Source: Mesorhizobium sp. (lineage in GTDB: Bacteria; Pseudomonadota; Alphaproteobacteria; Rhizobiales; Rhizobiaceae). From it: 64,000 nucleotides of DNA. The notes below the pieces were generated by a model that worked only from the letters and a program-made list of their open reading frames with translations, did no database searches and was not told the DNA's origin. The stretch lies in NCBI GenBank assembly GCA_004020365.1, contig SAQR01000018.1:1-64000 (forward strand), in the 5' to 3' direction. Shown here one piece after another: positions 16,316 to 24,845 of the stretch (positions are counted from its first letter, which is position 1; the number at the start of each line of letters is the position of its first letter). Both the position numbers and the translations under genes were made by a program.

Positions 16316-18877
16316 TCAGCTGCGTGGATTGAGATTCTCCGGATCATAGAGCGGCCTGTAGCCGACGGCGGCTACTTCGACCGGGTATGTCTCGCCGAAA
16401 TATTCGACATTCAGCTTGCGGCCCTCCTGGCAATACGCCCACGGCAGATAGGCCAGCGCGATATTCTTGCCGATGGTCGGGCCATAGGCGACCGAGGTCG
16501 TGAAGGATCGGCGGCCGAGTTCGTCGACCAGCGTCTTACCCGTTTGCGGGTCCATCACCGGCATCGTGCCGACGGGATAACGGGCCACGCCGTTGGAATC
16601 GACATTGTCCGTCATGACAAGCGTGCAAAGCATGGCCGGCTGATGCGCGCGGGCGCGATAGTCCAGATGCCTTGCCTTGCCGCTGAAATCAGCCTCCTTG
16701 ACCTTCGGTCGGGCAAGATCGGCCTCCAGCAGATTGTACTCGGTCAGAAGATCCGCATTCTGCAGGCGCAGGCTCTTCTCCATGCGGCGGCTGTTGGCAT
16801 AGGTCTCGACGCCAAAAGCCATCACGCCGGTCGAACGCAAAGCATCCCATACGGTCAGGCCGTCTTCGTATCGCATATGCAGTTCCCAGCCCTGCTCGCC
16901 GACATAGGAGATGCGGAAAGCGGTCACGTCCTTGCCGGCGATCCTGACAGGCTTAATCGCCGCAAAGGGGAAATTCTCCGGTGTCAGGCCGTTGGGGTCT
17001 TCCACGACCTTGCTTAGTGTTGCCCGGGCGTTCGGGCCCCAGATGCCGACGGTCACGTACTTTTCTGTCACGTCGGTGATGGCGACATCGAACCCTTTGT
17101 CTTCTGCCGCCCGCCGCATGTAGTGGAAGTCGCGCGGGCCGGCATCGGCGCCGTCGATGACGCGGCAGCGGTCGGCCATGCGGAGGACGGTCAGGTCGGC
17201 GCGCACCATGCCCTCATCGTCGAGGAAATGGGTGTAGATGCCCTTGCCGATGTTGGTATCGCCGCCGATCCTGGCCGCGCACAGCCATTCCATCAGCGCG
17301 ACATGGTCCGGGCCTTCCACGTCGTACATCGCGAAATGCGACAGGTTGACGATGCCGCAATCCTCGCTCATGGCGAGATGCTCGGCATTGGAGACGCGCC
17401 AGAAATGGCGGTTGTCCCACTCGTTTTCGCGCACCGGCACCCGGTTGCCGTATTTCTCGAGCAGGTGCTCGTTGGCGGCATAGCCATGGGCGCGCTCCCA
17501 GCCGCCGAGTTCCATGAAATAGCCGCCGAGCTCCTTCTCTCGCTCCCAGAAGGGCGAGCGGCGCACATCGCGAGCCTTTGAGAAGGGCTCGCGCGGATGG
17601 ACCGCTGGGTTGTAGACCTTCATCGCCGTTTCGGTGCAGCGGTCCCAGATGAACTGCTCTTGCGTCTGGTGCGGATAGAAGCGCGAATAGTCGATGGCGT
17701 GGTGGTCGATCGACGTCCGGCCGTCCGTCATCCAGTCGGCGATGAGCTTGCCCATGCCGGGGCCGTCCTTGACCCAGATCGCGACGGCATACCAGAGGCC
17801 CCGCACCTTCTGGCTCTCGCCCATGGAGGGGCCGCCGTCCGCCGTCACCTGCAGAAGCCCGTTGAAGGAATGGCTCTCATTGTAGCCCAGTTCGCCCAGG
17901 ATCGGCGTCAGTTCCATGGCGCGCTCGAGCGGCGCCAGGATCTGTTCCATGTCGAGGTCGCGCTGCGAGGGCGAAAGACGAGCCTGGTCCTTCTCGAGAA
18001 GGTCGCGCGGATGGCAAAGGCGCGGATTGGTCTCTTCGTAATAGCCCCACTCGATCTGCCCGCCTTCGGCGGTCTTGGGATCGCCGGTGTCGCGCATGTA
18101 AGCCGAATTGCCCTGGTCGCGCAGCAGCGGCCAGCCGATTTCCTTGCCGGTGCCGGCGAACTCGGTATAGGGCCCGAAGAAGGTGAGCGGATGGTCGATC
18201 GGCATCACCGGCAGGTCCTCGCCGACCATTTCCGCGATCAACCGCCCCCAGATACCCGCGCAAACAATCACGTAGTCGGCCTCGATGGTGCCGCGATCGG
18301 TCACCACGCCCTTGATGCGCCCATTCTCGACGATAAGCGACCTGGCCGGCGTGTTGGCGAATGACTTGAGCTTGCCGGAGGCTTCCGCCTGGTCGACCAG
18401 CTTGCCGGCGACCGTTTGCGAGCGTGGAATGACGAGGCCGGCATCGGGATCCCATAGGCCGCCCTGCACCATCTCTTCTTCGATCAGCGGGAATTTTTCC
18501 TTGATCTCAGTCGGTTCGATCAAGCGCGCGCGTGTGCCAAAAGCCTTTGCCGAGGCGATCTTGCGCTTGATCTCCGCCATGCGGGCATCGTCGCCGACGC
18601 GGGCGACCTCAAGGCCGCCGATGCGGGCGTAATGGCCCATCTTTTCGTAAAAATCGATGGAGTAGAGCGTCGTCCAGCAGGACAGGAAATCATGGCTGGT
18701 GGTGTAGCAGAAGTCGGAAGCATGCGCAGTCGAGCCGATATCGGTCGGGATGCCTGACTTGTCGATCCCGACGATGTCGTCCCAGCCGCGCTCGATCAGG
18801 TGATGGGCGACCGATGCGCCGACAATACCGCCCAGCCCGACGATGACGACCTTCGCCTTTTCCGGAAACCCTGCCAT
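16316..18877 (-). CDS. GcvT-family FAD-dependent dehydrogenase (dimethylglycine/sarcosine dehydrogenase-like)
   Basis: 853 aa. The N-terminal half is a DAO-type FAD domain with Gly-Leu-Gly-Gly-Ile-Val-Gly near residue 14; the C-terminal half is the GcvT/aminomethyltransferase fold that binds THF and captures the methylene group. Length and order fit dimethylglycine/sarcosine dehydrogenases, which demethylate N-methylglycines and form methylene-THF. The usual Ser-Thr-Trp-His-Ala-Ala-Gly around the covalent FAD histidine is here Gly-Ser-Thr-Ala-His-Ala-Ser, so the His is kept but the neighbourhood differs from the two other GcvT proteins in this window. ATG 18877 begins the Rossmann strand; the open frame continues 129 bases upstream without family similarity. 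Substrate uncertain. Confidence 0.85.
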   Translation of the reverse strand: MAGFPEKAKVVIVGLGGIVGASVAHHLIERGWDDIVGIDKSGIPTDIGSTAHASDFCYTTSHDFLSCWTTLYSIDFYEKMGHYARIGGLEVARVGDDARMAEIKRKIASAKAFGTRARLIEPTEIKEKFPLIEEEMVQGGLWDPDAGLVIPRSQTVAGKLVDQAEASGKLKSFANTPARSLIVENGRIKGVVTDRGTIEADYVIVCAGIWGRLIAEMVGEDLPVMPIDHPLTFFGPYTEFAGTGKEIGWPLLRDQGNSAYMRDTGDPKTAEGGQIEWGYYEETNPRLCHPRDLLEKDQARLSPSQRDLDMEQILAPLERAMELTPILGELGYNESHSFNGLLQVTADGGPSMGESQKVRGLWYAVAIWVKDGPGMGKLIADWMTDGRTSIDHHAIDYSRFYPHQTQEQFIWDRCTETAMKVYNPAVHPREPFSKARDVRRSPFWEREKELGGYFMELGGWERAHGYAANEHLLEKYGNRVPVRENEWDNRHFWRVSNAEHLAMSEDCGIVNLSHFAMYDVEGPDHVALMEWLCAARIGGDTNIGKGIYTHFLDDEGMVRADLTVLRMADRCRVIDGADAGPRDFHYMRRAAEDKGFDVAITDVTEKYVTVGIWGPNARATLSKVVEDPNGLTPENFPFAAIKPVRIAGKDVTAFRISYVGEQGWELHMRYEDGLTVWDALRSTGVMAFGVETYANSRRMEKSLRLQNADLLTEYNLLEADLARPKVKEADFSGKARHLDYRARAHQPAMLCTLVMTDNVDSNGVARYPVGTMPVMDPQTGKTLVDELGRRSFTTSVAYGPTIGKNIALAYLPWAYCQEGRKLNVEYFGETYPVEVAAVGYRPLYDPENLNPRS

Positions 18878-19000
18878 TGCCCGCGACTCCAAAAGTGCTG
18901 CTGCGGGCGTCAGGGCCCGCTTGATCGGCGCACAATATGCAGGCGACGGGCAACGCGCTACCGCCTGTTTGCGACACGCTGCAGGTGCGGCGCGACCCCG

Positions 19001-19048
19001 GAGCATCCCCCCGAAAGATCGGAATCGATTTTCGTTGGGATCATGCGC
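19001..19048. repeat. Palindromic intergenic repeat, family A (short copy)
   Basis: CGAAAGATCG and CGATTTTCG pair around GAAT with one mismatch, followed by GGATCATGCGC. It lies between the GcvT start and the 3' end of the pentose operon. Confidence 0.7.
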
Positions 19049-19110
19049 AGAAACTGTTTTAGATCGGCCGCCTCAAGCGAAAATGATGCGCGCCAGGCTG
19101 GCGACGGAAC

Positions 19111-20340
19111 TCATGGCTTATCGACGGGAACAACGTGCAACACTGCGGCGCGATGTCCTTTGATGCTCGCCCAAAGCGCCATGAAGGGGCCGGCGAGCAG
19201 CAGGAACGGCGGGATCAGATTGGGAAAGTAGATGCGGGTGTCGTGGATCGGGAAGACGGTGAACTTCGCCAGCACGCCAAGCAGCAAGGCCGCAAACAGG
19301 ATGCCGGCGCGGCGGTCGAGCTTGAAGCCGGCGCGGCTTGCCGCATACCACCCCGCCAGCGCCAGCACCGAAATGCCGACCCAGCTGTTCAAGCTGACGG
19401 CGCGGACCAGAGAGACGGCAAAAGTCCGGAGATAGGCGTCAGCCGAGAACGGCGGGTCGAAGCCGTTCATGTTGTAATGCTGGTCGATCGAGGAGAACCA
19501 CAGATGCGGCCACCAGCCGGGGTGCTGCGCCCAATGCGAGATGGCGAAATAGGCGACCAGGGAGGCGGCAAAGCCGGCTAGCGCGCCCCACGCCTTCTGC
19601 CGGAAGGCGACCAGCAACACCACGAAGACGGCGAGAAAGATGATGTTATCGGGCCGCGCCAGGAAGGCGAGAAAGAGCAGGACTGCGGCGGCCACCTGGC
19701 GACCGCGCACATAGGCAAAGAGCCCGCCGAGGAACAGGGCCGAGCACAGCAGATCCGGCGTCGCGGCCCGCGCCGCGTCGCCGAATTCGGCCATTATCAG
19801 CACCGCGCCGGCGACCGGCGCCAGCGCCAGCGCGCCTTCGGACCGTAGCCAGAGCAGCGCGATCGCCCCGAACAGCAGCACTGACAACACCGAGACCGCG
19901 CGCATCGCCTCGACCGGCGACATCACAGGACTCATCGTCGAAACAATCTCGGTGTATAAGAACTTGATCCGGTACATGCCGAGCAGAGAATGGAAATCGG
20001 CGGCGTTGCCGGCCATATGACTGCGGAAGCCGCCGCCATCATCGATCAGTGCCTTGTAGTCGCCCGCCGACACGCCGTCCCTGACCGTGCCATAGGCATA
20101 ATCGTGCAACGCCTGCACATCGCGATAGCTGCCCTCCTCGGCGATCGCGAGGTAGGGCAGCATGTCCCAATTGGCGTCGGGCAAGAACCATGCCGTGACG
20201 GCGATAAGCAGGATGTAGAGCGCGAAGGCCGCCGCCCCGATCGGTGCGGCAAGACGCCCATAGATGCCCTCGCCCCATGCCAGGCCAGCCTCGGTCAGCC
20301 GGTCGAGCAGGTTTGTCGGGGCCGGAGATTTGGTCAGCAT
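19111..20340 (-). CDS. Polytopic membrane protein, probable GT-C-type glycosyltransferase
   Basis: 409 aa with about ten hydrophobic segments. The first is near residues 33-53, ending Trp-Phe-Leu-Pro-Asp-Ala-Asn-Trp-Asp-Met: an acidic residue in the loop after the first helix is the place where GT-C enzymes keep their catalytic Asp. No family signature is certain. As last gene of an operon making a polyprenyl-phosphate sugar, it is a good candidate for the transferase that uses this lipid donor on the outer face of the inner membrane, as ArnT or Emb proteins do. That assignment rests on topology and context. A 68-bp gap with tandem 15-bp repeats separates it from the aminotransferase gene. 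Confidence 0.7.
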   Translation of the reverse strand: MLTKSPAPTNLLDRLTEAGLAWGEGIYGRLAAPIGAAAFALYILLIAVTAWFLPDANWDMLPYLAIAEEGSYRDVQALHDYAYGTVRDGVSAGDYKALIDDGGGFRSHMAGNAADFHSLLGMYRIKFLYTEIVSTMSPVMSPVEAMRAVSVLSVLLFGAIALLWLRSEGALALAPVAGAVLIMAEFGDAARAATPDLLCSALFLGGLFAYVRGRQVAAAVLLFLAFLARPDNIIFLAVFVVLLVAFRQKAWGALAGFAASLVAYFAISHWAQHPGWWPHLWFSSIDQHYNMNGFDPPFSADAYLRTFAVSLVRAVSLNSWVGISVLALAGWYAASRAGFKLDRRAGILFAALLLGVLAKFTVFPIHDTRIYFPNLIPPFLLLAGPFMALWASIKGHRAAVLHVVPVDKP

Positions 20341-20353
20341 GGTTTCGCTCGGC

Positions 20354-20421
20354 GGACTTGGGCTAGCAGACTTGGGGCTAGCGGACCTTGGGCTATCGGA
20401 CCTGGCGGCTAGCGGACCTGG
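20354..20421. repeat. Tandem 15-bp repeat over the end of the aminotransferase gene
   Basis: About four and a half units of a 15-16 bp sequence (consensus GACTTGGGGCTAGCG) start inside the last codons of the aminotransferase gene and run into the intergenic gap. Each unit read on the minus strand carries a copy of the gene's final codons or stop. Confidence 0.85.
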
Positions 20422-21881
20422 CTTTTGACGAAATCCTTCACGATCGACACGATGCCGCGCGACAACAGGCTGTCGAGCGCCTCGACGAAGCGGTCGACAT
20501 GTTCGCGCTGGCAGATCAGCGGCGGTTCGAGACGGATGACGTTGCGGTTGTATTCGGTGAAGGCAACGAGCGCATCGTAGTCGCGCAGCAGCAGCGCACC
20601 GACGAAGCCGGACAGGGATCCCTTCAGCTTGTCGTCAAGCACGCTGACCACGGGCCGCAGCACCATCGGCAGGGTCTGCGAAAAGTCGTGGAATTCCAGC
20701 CCGACCATCAAGCCTTTGCCGCGCACGTCCTTGATGATCTTTGGGTATTTTTCTCTCAACGCCTGCACGCGTTGCAGCAAATAGTCGCCAGTGACCGCGG
20801 CGTTGTCGATCAGCCCCTCGTCGTAAAGCACGTTGAGCGCCTCGATCGAGGTGACGCAGGCCTCGCCCATGCCGCCGAAAGTGGCCATGGCGTGGATCAT
20901 CGCCGTCTTCGGCGTGCCATAGGCCTTCATATAGACCTCGCGCCTGGCGATCATCGCGCCGACCGCCGCCTTGCCGCCACCGAGCGACTTTGCCAGCGCC
21001 GTTACATCCGGAACGACGCCGTAGTGCTCGAAGGCATAGAAACGGCCGGAGCGCCCATAGCCACACTGCACTTCGTCGGCGACCCACAGAACACCGTATT
21101 GATCGCATAGCGCACGCAGCTTCTGCCAGTATTCGGCAGGCGCCTGGATGATGCCGCCGCCGCCCTGGATGGTTTCGAGCACGATGACGCCGACCTCGGG
21201 ATCGGAACGGAACGTGCGCTCGACCGCTTCGATATCGGCGAACGGAATGCGCAAGACGTTGTCGGCCATCTTGAAGTCGGCGCGATAGAGCGAGCCGTCG
21301 GTGATCGCCAGCACGCCCTTGGTCTTGCCGTGGAAGGAATTCTCGGCATAGACGATTTTCGGCCGCTTCGGGCCGGCGGCGCGCTCGGCGAGCTTCACCG
21401 CCGCCTCCATGGCTTCCGAGCCGGACGAGCCCAGAAACACCATGTCGAGGTCGCCGGGCGAGCATTTGGCGAGATTGTGCGCCAGCGCCGCCGCATATTG
21501 CGACATGAAGGCGATGGCGATCTCCTGCCGCTTCTCCTCCTGGAACTTTTTGCGCGCCTCGAGAAGGCGCGGATGATTGTGGCCGAAGGCCAGCGAGCCG
21601 AAGCCGCCGAAGAAATCCAGGATCTTGCGGCCGTTCTGGTCGATGTAGAACATGCCTTCGGCGCGCTCGACCTTGATCTTGTGGAAGCCGAGCAGCTTCA
21701 TGAAATGCAGCTGGCCGGGGTTGAGATGCGCCTTGAACAGGTCGGTCATGCGCGCGACGTCCATCGCCTTGGCCTGCTCGACGCTGATCAGATCGGGCTT
21801 GGCGATGGTGGCGGGCGAAAGCGCCGGCGCGCTGACCGTGGCGCGCGCAGTCGTGTGGTCTGGCTTGGTCATGACGGTCAT
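20409..21881 (-). CDS. Class III PLP-dependent aminotransferase
   Basis: 490 aa. Fold-type I class III motifs: Phe-Phe-Gly-Gly-Phe-Gly-Ser near residue 91, Gly-Ser-Ser-Gly-Ser-Glu-Ala for phosphate binding near 150, Val-Ala-Asp-Glu-Val-Gln-Cys-Gly-Tyr-Gly near 265, and Ala-Lys-Ser-Leu-Gly-Gly-Gly with the Schiff-base lysine at Lys298. The N-terminal 40 residues are extended and polar. AGGAG ends 9 bases before ATG 21881. It sits between an epimerase and a GT-C-like gene in the DprE1/UbiA operon, so it may aminate a keto-pentose or a related lipid-linked sugar, though ornithine- or hopanoid-type class III enzymes look similar. Substrate unproven. Confidence 0.85.
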   Translation of the reverse strand: MTVMTKPDHTTARATVSAPALSPATIAKPDLISVEQAKAMDVARMTDLFKAHLNPGQLHFMKLLGFHKIKVERAEGMFYIDQNGRKILDFFGGFGSLAFGHNHPRLLEARKKFQEEKRQEIAIAFMSQYAAALAHNLAKCSPGDLDMVFLGSSGSEAMEAAVKLAERAAGPKRPKIVYAENSFHGKTKGVLAITDGSLYRADFKMADNVLRIPFADIEAVERTFRSDPEVGVIVLETIQGGGGIIQAPAEYWQKLRALCDQYGVLWVADEVQCGYGRSGRFYAFEHYGVVPDVTALAKSLGGGKAAVGAMIARREVYMKAYGTPKTAMIHAMATFGGMGEACVTSIEALNVLYDEGLIDNAAVTGDYLLQRVQALREKYPKIIKDVRGKGLMVGLEFHDFSQTLPMVLRPVVSVLDDKLKGSLSGFVGALLLRDYDALVAFTEYNRNVIRLEPPLICQREHVDRFVEALDSLLSRGIVSIVKDFVKSQVR

Positions 21882-21904
21882 CTCAAGAATCTCCTGCTGG
21901 CCCT

Positions 21905-22912
21905 TCACTCGGCGGGCAGATAGTTGACGGCGACGGCATAGCCGTCTTTCTTGGCGCGAAATTCGCTGTAGGCGGCGATCAGCATGTCCTCGTCGCGATA
22001 TTGCGGCACCCAGCCGAGCTGGCGTTCGGCCTTGGACACGTCGAGCACGCAATCCTCGTCGGCGATCAGATATTGCTCCGGATCCATGATCGGTATGTTC
22101 AAGAGGTCGAGCAGGTCGAGCGTGCGCTTGACCGCCCAGCCCGGTGTCGGGATCAGGATCGATTTCGAGCCGGCATGCCTGATCAGGTCGCCGAGCAGTT
22201 TCCGGACCGGCGGCGGGTTGAGCGAGCCGAGATTATAGGCCTCATCAGGCACGCCGGCCTTCCACGCGGCGCGCGCCGCCTCGGCGCAATCGAACACCGA
22301 GATGAACTGATACGGGTTCTTGCCGGAGCCGATCATCGGAACCGGAAGGTTCCAATCGATCAGCTTGAACAGCTTTTCGAGGATGCCGAGGCGGCCGGGG
22401 CCGATGATCAGGCGCGGCCGAAACAGCGAGATCGACATGCCGCGCTTGCGCCATTCGGCAGCCAGTTCCTCGGTCTTCTGCTTCGACCAGCCATATTCAC
22501 CGAGCGGCGCGACCGGGTGCTCCTCGGTCATCGGTTGTGTGACCGTGTGGCCATAGATCATGTCGGTCGTGTAATGGACGAGCTTGGGCGCGCCGGCTCT
22601 GTCCATCGCCTGCATGATGTGCTCGGTGCCGTGGAAATTCACCGGGAAGAAGAATTCGTGGCGCTTGGCGCGCACCTGGATCGGCGACAGCATTTTCGCC
22701 GACAGATTGTAGACCATGTCGTCGGCCTTCAACCCCACCGAAGCGACCGAGGCCGGATCGGTGACGTCGCACCCGACATATCGGACCGAGCGGTAATGCG
22801 GCAGGTCGCTTTTAGCGATATCGGCGACGACCACCTCCTCGCCATCGGCCAGAAGTTTTGGGGCAAGGTGGCGGCCGACGAAACCGTCGCCGCCGAAGAT
22901 CACATGTCTCAT
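21905..22912 (-). CDS. NAD-dependent epimerase/dehydratase (extended SDR)
   Basis: 335 aa. Rossmann start Phe-Gly-Gly-Asp-Gly-Phe-Val-Gly-Arg at residues 6-14 (a GxxGxxG variant), Asp31 at the end of strand 2, and Glu-Tyr-Gly-Trp-Ser-Lys near residue 145 as the catalytic Tyr-xxx-Lys. It belongs to the NDP-sugar epimerase superfamily and is not a DprE2-type short SDR. It overlaps the SMR-like gene by ATGA, so the two are translationally coupled. Within this operon it may epimerise, reduce or oxidise the pentose; the exact step cannot be read. Confidence 0.85.
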   Translation of the reverse strand: MRHVIFGGDGFVGRHLAPKLLADGEEVVVADIAKSDLPHYRSVRYVGCDVTDPASVASVGLKADDMVYNLSAKMLSPIQVRAKRHEFFFPVNFHGTEHIMQAMDRAGAPKLVHYTTDMIYGHTVTQPMTEEHPVAPLGEYGWSKQKTEELAAEWRKRGMSISLFRPRLIIGPGRLGILEKLFKLIDWNLPVPMIGSGKNPYQFISVFDCAEAARAAWKAGVPDEAYNLGSLNPPPVRKLLGDLIRHAGSKSILIPTPGWAVKRTLDLLDLLNIPIMDPEQYLIADEDCVLDVSKAERQLGWVPQYRDEDMLIAAYSEFRAKKDGYAVAVNYLPAE

Positions 22913-23370
22913 CGAACGATCCCACTTTGAATCTTGTCGGACGAAAGGGATGCCGTTTCCTCGTCATGCCCGCGACCACCCAAATCCCGGCCACCCAGAT
23001 CCCGGCCACTTTGGGCGATCAGCACCGTGCCGACGCAGATGAAAGTGATGCCGGCGATACGCCAGCCATTGAGGTCTTCGCGGAAGATGAAATAGGCGAA
23101 GATCGCAACGGCGACGTAGGCGAGACTGAGGAACGGATAGGCGAAGCTGAGCTCTACCTTGGACAGCACATAGAGGTGCGACGCCATCGAGATGACGAAG
23201 GTGGAAAGGCCGAGGAAAACCCATGGGCTGAAGACGATCTGCAACAGCTTCAGCAACGGATGGGTGCCCTCGAAGGAAATCGGACCGAGTGACATCATGC
23301 CCTGCTTCAGCATGAGTTGCGCGGCGGCGTTGGTCATGACCGTGAACAGAATGAAGACGATGTATTTCAT
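22909..23370 (-). CDS. Small multidrug-resistance/ArnE-F-like membrane transporter
   Basis: 153 aa with four hydrophobic helices (about residues 3-22, 45-65, 72-92, 98-117) and Met-Leu-Lys-Gln-Gly in the first loop, as in SMR/EamA half-transporters. ArnE/ArnF, of the same type, move undecaprenyl-phospho-aminoarabinose across the inner membrane. In this operon a flippase for a polyprenyl-phospho-pentose is the natural guess. The cytosolic tail carries a tandem repeat (Arg-Asp-Leu-Gly-Gly twice) from a 15-bp duplication at 22976-23005. ATG 23370 starts a good first helix; 34 further open codons upstream are polar. Confidence 0.8.
   Translation of the reverse strand: MKYIVFILFTVMTNAAAQLMLKQGMMSLGPISFEGTHPLLKLLQIVFSPWVFLGLSTFVISMASHLYVLSKVELSFAYPFLSLAYVAVAIFAYFIFREDLNGWRIAGITFICVGTVLIAQSGRDLGGRDLGGRGHDEETASLSSDKIQSGIVR
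22976..23005. repeat. 15-bp tandem duplication in the transporter tail
   Basis: CCACCCAAATCCCGG followed by CCACCCAGATCCCGG, one mismatch, in frame, encoding the doubled Arg-Asp-Leu-Gly-Gly. Confidence 0.85.
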
Positions 23371-23490
23371 GTTTTTTCCATCAAGCCTTCCACGTTCTAT
23401 TGAAAACTTACAAACATTTCGTGAAACACAAGAAATCTTGAGGAAAGATTGAGCTGTCGATCCGTTAACCACGAACTATTCGAATGTTAT

Positions 23491-24843
23491 CTATTCCGCG
23501 GCTTCGGCGGTTCCGTGCCGCGCCTCGAGCTTTTTCGCCGTTCGCGCCCAGAAACTCGACATGAAGGCGGGATCGCGGAGCGCTTCGAGGCGTTGCCATT
23601 CCGGAAAAGAGGCTGCGAAAACGTCGTCGCCCATGCGGGCGTCCTTGTAGGGATTGACCGCGCCACCGGCCTCGACCGTGATTTGGTCGAGCTCCTTCAG
23701 CAGCGCCAGCGTCGCCCGGCCACGGTTGGGGAAATCCAGCGTCAAAGTGAAACCCGGCCGCGGGAACGACAGCAGTGCCGGCGAGCGGACCCCGCCGAAG
23801 CGCTTCAGGACTGTGAGGAACGAGCCCTGCCCGGCCCGTTTTGCCGCCGCAAGCAACGCCGGCACCACTCGGCGCGCGACGTCTTCCGGCATCACGCTCT
23901 GGTGCTGGAAAAGCCCATTCGGTCCATAGAGCCGGTTCCAGTTGCCGACGCCGTCGAGGGGAAAGAAGAAACCCTGGTAGCCGACCTGGCGCGGCGCCAT
24001 CGACCGGCCTTTCTTCCACCGGTAGGCGGCATTGAAGGCAGTCAGGAACGGCCGGTTGAGCACGTTGAACGGCGGCTGGAACGGCACCGAAAGACTTCCA
24101 CCGGCCCGCAAGGCCACATGGGAGCCATGCTCAGCGTGATTGCCGGTGAACAGCAGCCCGCGCCCGCGTTTGTGGCCGTCGGCAAGCTGGTCGATCCAGG
24201 CGACGACGTATTCGTTGGCCTGATCGGCCGCTTCTGCAAGCTCGAAGAATTCGCCGAGGTCACGGAACGGTGTCGTCTTCTCGACGATGTCGAGCGATGG
24301 CACCCGCATCAGCCGGATCGATGCGGACAGGATCAGGCCAGTCAGCCCCATGCCGCCGATCGTCGCCGCGAACTGGCGTTCATTCTCGGTGGCCGAGCAG
24401 TAATGGGCCTGTCCGTCCGATCTGAGCAGCATGAAGGATTCGACATGGCAGCCGAAGGTGCCGCGCCGGTGATGGTTCTTGCCGTGAACGTCGTTGGCGA
24501 TGGCGCCACCGAGCGTGACGAACTGCGTGCCCGGAACGACGGCCGGAAAGAAGCCGTACGGCGCTGCATAGGCGATGATGTCGGACAGAAGCACGCCGGC
24601 CTCGGCCTCGATCACGCCGGTTTCGGCATTGAAGGCGCGGATCCTGTTCAGCGGCCGCATATCGATGATCGTGCCGGCCCCATTCTGGCAGGAATCGCCA
24701 TAGGAGCGGCCGTTGCCGTAGGCGAGCAAAGCGTTTCCTGTCGCCTTGCCGCTCCTCAGCAGTGCAACAGCGTCATCAGCCGGGATCACATTGAGTGCCG
24801 GTGGCGTGGCAAGACCGAAGCTCTGGAACCGCTCCTTCCCCAC
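23491..24843 (-). CDS. dprE1: DprE1-like polyprenylphospho-beta-D-ribofuranose 2-oxidase
   Basis: 450 aa, a VAO/PCMH-type FAD oxidoreductase. Gly-Asn-Gly-Arg-Ser-Tyr-Gly-Asp-Ser near residue 44 and Gly-Gly-Ala-Ile-Ala-Asn-Asp-Val-His-Gly-Lys-Asn-His-His near 112 closely match mycobacterial DprE1. Asn-Pro-Tyr-Lys-Asp-Ala-Arg near residue 405 contains the expected active-site Lys. DprE1 oxidises the 2-hydroxyl of decaprenyl-phosphoryl-ribose to the 2-keto sugar. Azorhizobium NoeO is a homologue in Nod-factor arabinosylation. It starts 2 bp after the UbiA/HAD stop, so the two steps are co-expressed. The partner reductase DprE2 (a short SDR) is not visible nearby. Confidence 0.85.
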   Translation of the reverse strand: MGKERFQSFGLATPPALNVIPADDAVALLRSGKATGNALLAYGNGRSYGDSCQNGAGTIIDMRPLNRIRAFNAETGVIEAEAGVLLSDIIAYAAPYGFFPAVVPGTQFVTLGGAIANDVHGKNHHRRGTFGCHVESFMLLRSDGQAHYCSATENERQFAATIGGMGLTGLILSASIRLMRVPSLDIVEKTTPFRDLGEFFELAEAADQANEYVVAWIDQLADGHKRGRGLLFTGNHAEHGSHVALRAGGSLSVPFQPPFNVLNRPFLTAFNAAYRWKKGRSMAPRQVGYQGFFFPLDGVGNWNRLYGPNGLFQHQSVMPEDVARRVVPALLAAAKRAGQGSFLTVLKRFGGVRSPALLSFPRPGFTLTLDFPNRGRATLALLKELDQITVEAGGAVNPYKDARMGDDVFAASFPEWQRLEALRDPAFMSSFWARTAKKLEARHGTAEAAE

Positions 24844-24845
24844 GC

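Noticed and set aside
20409-21881. Aminotransferase as HpnO of hopanoid biosynthesis
   Set aside because: Some similarity of class, but no hopanoid genes lie nearby and the operon context is lipid-linked sugar synthesis.
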